Source: Methylosinus sp. Ce-a6 (GTDB lineage Bacteria > Pseudomonadota > Alphaproteobacteria > Rhizobiales > Beijerinckiaceae). Taken from it: DNA of 64,000 nt. Below, piece by piece: positions 62,115-64,000 of this stretch. Both the position numbers and the translations under genes were made by a program. The first letter of the stretch is position 1. Each line of letters begins with the position of its first letter. The notes beneath the pieces were generated by a model, which was not told the origin of the DNA, searched no databases, and saw only the letters and a program-made list of their open reading frames with translations. The DNA lies in the NCBI RefSeq assembly GCF_009811655.1, contig NZ_BGJX01000004.1, positions 124,001 through 188,000 on the forward strand, written 5' to 3'.

Positions 62115-62684
62115 TCACGTCGGCGCGTCGGGCACGCCGTGGACATGCACATCGCGGCCGGAATGCTTCGTGAGTATCGCGACGGCGCGCTTCTCATGAA
62201 CTTCGTCCCGCGTGCGCGCCCAAAGCAAAATCCCGCCGCGATCGAGTTGTTCTTGCAGATATTGCGCATGATGTTCGCCGATCAACTTGGCGAACAAGGC
62301 GCCGATGAGGCCGCCGCCGCCGCCGGCGATCGCCGCGGCGGCGAGCGCGGCCGCCATCGTCCCCCCGCTGGCGAAAATGAGCCCGGCGGCGCCGATCGCG
62401 CCGATATAGCCGAGACCGCCGACCAGCGCGCCCTGGGCCTCGCCTATCGACTCTGGCGAGATGTAGGCCGCGCGGGGAACATCGACATTATCCTCGAGAT
62501 CCGCGGCCTTACGGTAGACATGACCGAGCTTTTCCTCGACCGCATGTTCGCTCGCCATCAGGCTTATGTCCGCGAGGTCGAAGCCGGACACCTGCAAATC
62601 GTCGATCGCCTCCTGGAGCGTCTCGGCGGTGTCGAACACGCCGACCGCTTCGCGAACTTCGCTGATCTCGTCGCCGGACCCCAT
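62115..62684 (-). CDS. General-stress-type glycine-rich membrane-associated protein
   Basis: A 189-residue protein. The N-terminal part (VGVFDTAETLQEAIDDLQVS) matches the start of general-stress GSP17M/YflT-like domains. The centre (about 88-135) is a Gly/Ala-rich hydrophobic stretch with glycine-zipper spacing, and the C-terminus (LLWARTRDEVHEKRAVAILT, HVHGVPD) is soluble. It may insert into the inner membrane under stress. No operon partner. Confidence 0.6.
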   Translation of the reverse strand: MGSGDEISEVREAVGVFDTAETLQEAIDDLQVSGFDLADISLMASEHAVEEKLGHVYRKAADLEDNVDVPRAAYISPESIGEAQGALVGGLGYIGAIGAAGLIFASGGTMAAALAAAAIAGGGGGLIGALFAKLIGEHHAQYLQEQLDRGGILLWARTRDEVHEKRAVAILTKHSGRDVHVHGVPDAPT

Positions 62685-63068
62685 GTGCCTGTCTCCTCGT
62701 CTCTCGGATTCGATCGTGTCGTTCGGCAGATCGCGCGATACGGATCGTCGCTGGCGATCGGGCCGCGTCGATGCGCCGGCTCGGCTGAATGTGGAAGTCG
62801 ACGAGCGGAAACAATGCCGTCATTCCCGACGCCTGGCCGGACTTCGGCAGAGCGCCAGAATCACAGATATCGTCGCGCGCCAATGCTTCAATACACAGCC
62901 GGCCTCGAACGCGACGGTGAAGGCCCTTGCCGCCCATTGAAAGGGCGGCCTTTTTTCATCGCGCGAGCGTCCTGCGCCGAAACCCGCGGGATCGCACGCG
63001 CCCCGTTTCTTGCATGAGCCGCTCGACGCCGCAGACGACGGCGGCGTAAGCGCGAGAGGAGAGCGGAA
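62685..63068. other. Intergenic stretch ending in an orphan terminator
   Basis: No protein-coding gene is supported on either strand. A good plus-strand terminator lies at 62929-62956 with no plus-strand gene ahead of it (see finding on a possible small RNA). Confidence 0.5.
62929..62956 (+). terminator. Rho-independent terminator with no gene upstream
   Basis: GCCGCCC (62929-62935) pairs with GGGCGGC (62943-62949) across a 7-base loop, followed by CTTTTTT. It faces rightward. Confidence 0.8.
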
Positions 63069-63341
63069 TTGGCCGATGCGCCCGAATTCACCCGAAATCG
63101 CCCGAAGACGGTCGGCGATCTGATCGAGGAGCTACAAAAGCTTCCCGCCGCGGCGCGCGTCATGGTCCATGGCGAGGAGGACAGTCTCTATGATTGCGGC
63201 GCGCCGATGATCGAGCTGGTGATGCTGAACCGATATCCCGACAGCAAAGACCATCTCGGTCCGCATCGACTGTCGAGCGGCATGGACGCCGACAAGGCGG
63301 TCGGCGTCGTGGTCATCAAGGATTCGATCAGAGAATTCTGA
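63069..63341 (+). CDS. Small hypothetical protein
   Basis: A 90-residue protein starting ADAPEFTRNRPKTVGDLIEE (TTG start, with AGGAG upstream). It has no membrane segment or motif I recognise. The N-terminal segment KTVGDLIEELQKLPAAARVM, followed by MVHGEEDSLYDCGAPMIELV, is the pattern of small proteins annotated only as hypothetical. It is followed by the convergent sugar transferase gene. Confidence 0.55.
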   Translation: MADAPEFTRNRPKTVGDLIEELQKLPAAARVMVHGEEDSLYDCGAPMIELVMLNRYPDSKDHLGPHRLSSGMDADKAVGVVVIKDSIREF

Positions 63342-63428
63342 CCGGCGCCGAGACGGCTCCAGAGCCCGCCGCCCTCGCGCCGCCGCAGGTCGCGGCGCAT
63401 TATCGCACCGGCCGTGCGCCTCTGACGG

Positions 63429-64000
63429 TCAATATGCTCGAGAATCGTGAAGCACCATCGTCATGGTTCGAAATATGATGCCGACGTCCAGCCACAACGT
63501 CCAATTATAGATGTAATAGAGATCGTAATCCACCCGGTTCCGGAGCTTGTCCAGAGTGTCGAGCTCGCCGCGAAACCCATGAACCTGCGCCCAGCCCGTC
63601 ATTCCCGGCTTCACCCTGTGGCGCACGGCATAGTAGTCGACGAGCTCCTCGAGATTTCGACCCTCGGTCTTCGTCGACAAAGCGTGCGGACGCGGGCCGA
63701 CGATCGACATGTCGCCCTGGATCACATTGAACAATTGAGGCAACTCATCGATGCTCAGACGCCGGATCCAGCGCCCGACGCGCGTCACTCTCGGATCGGC
63801 TCGGCTGGTTTGAATCGAAGCGTGCGGATCGGTTTTCTCGACGAACATGGAGCGGAACTTCCACAACTCGAATATTCGGCCATTGAAGCCGACGCGACTT
63901 TGCCGGAAGAAGACCGGACCTTGCGTGTCGATCTTGATCGCGAGAGCCGTCAGCGCCATCAAAGGCGCGAGAAGGACCAGAGCGCAGCTCGCGAGAATAA
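63429..64000 (-). CDS. Bacterial sugar transferase (polyprenyl-phosphate hexose-1-phosphate transferase), 5' part outside window
   Basis: The 3' 189 codons of a WcaJ/ExoY-type initiating glycosyltransferase; the gene starts beyond the right edge. Signature stretches are FFRQSRVGFNGRIFELWKFRSM, RVTRVGRWIRRLSIDELPQL, FNVIQGDMSIVGPRP and KPGMTGWAQVHGFRGE. It transfers a sugar phosphate to undecaprenyl phosphate, the first step of exopolysaccharide synthesis. The visible part begins just inside the last membrane helix, and the C-terminus includes the usual end WTLWLDVGIIFRTM. Confidence 0.92.
   Translation of the reverse strand, partial: ILASCALVLLAPLMALTALAIKIDTQGPVFFRQSRVGFNGRIFELWKFRSMFVEKTDPHASIQTSRADPRVTRVGRWIRRLSIDELPQLFNVIQGDMSIVGPRPHALSTKTEGRNLEELVDYYAVRHRVKPGMTGWAQVHGFRGELDTLDKLRNRVDYDLYYIYNWTLWLDVGIIFRTMTMVLHDSRAY

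Noticed and set aside
59465..62173. Open frame of 902 codons on the plus strand
   Set aside because: Antisense to the FecR/TPR-barrel pair; composition typical of shadows.

Overview
The window is GC-rich, tightly packed bacterial DNA with many ATGA or GTGA stop/start overlaps. The hflKC-degP, miaA, cobW, comF, minCDE, sox and TonB genes, and an intergenic palindrome of a type common in Rhizobiales, point to an alphaproteobacterium of the order Hyphomicrobiales (Rhizobiales). A methylotroph of the Methylosinus/Methylocystis type is possible, but no diagnostic gene such as a methane monooxygenase is present, so genus is a guess.

Layout. 1-3.7 kb is the right end of an integrated element: a repeat block (185-575), small hypothetical genes, an AlpA-like regulator and a tyrosine integrase on the minus strand. 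4.1-16.5 kb is housekeeping: hflK-hflC, degP, a cytochrome b561/DUF3611 fusion, serB, miaA, a D-Ala-D-Ala carboxypeptidase, a CobW-type GTPase, a PNPOx-like protein, comF, a glutaredoxin, DUF1178 and tRNA-Phe. 16.8-23.4 kb, just after tRNA-Phe, is a tightly coupled six-gene cassette: class II amidotransferase/asparagine synthase, acyl carrier protein, acyl-AMP ligase, NAD-synthase-like amidase/ligase, PrmC-like methyltransferase and GNAT protein. It looks like an uncharacterised carrier-protein-based biosynthetic pathway.

23.4-40.6 kb is a metal-acquisition region: a sigma-factor remnant, a TonB-dependent receptor (TBDR), a TBDR fragment, a second TBDR under a cobalamin riboswitch, hemP, and then a third TBDR leading a run in the order ATP-grasp, IucA/IucC, MFS exporter, IucA/IucC, PLP decarboxylase. 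This is the gene order of the vibrioferrin operon (psuA-pvsABCDE), here extended by an HpcH/HpaI aldolase related to the citrate-making SbnG of staphyloferrin B loci. A decayed IS630-type transposase follows.

41-48 kb holds an AI-2E family transporter, minCDE, a secreted metallo-beta-lactamase-fold hydrolase, a SoxC-like sulfite dehydrogenase with a short monoheme cytochrome, and an exported SAM-hydrolase-family protein. 48.3-58.8 kb is a minus-strand block: exbD, tonB, TBDR, exbB, a 5'-nucleotidase/cyclic phosphodiesterase, and a DUF1549/DUF1553 plus DUF1501 pair of the kind best known from Planctomycetes. It reads as a self-contained TonB uptake system with exported processing enzymes, substrate unknown. 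59-64 kb carries a FecR-domain protein with a TPR/beta-barrel partner, a glycine-zipper stress-type protein, a small hypothetical gene, and the 3' part of a polyprenyl-phosphate sugar transferase that runs off the right edge.
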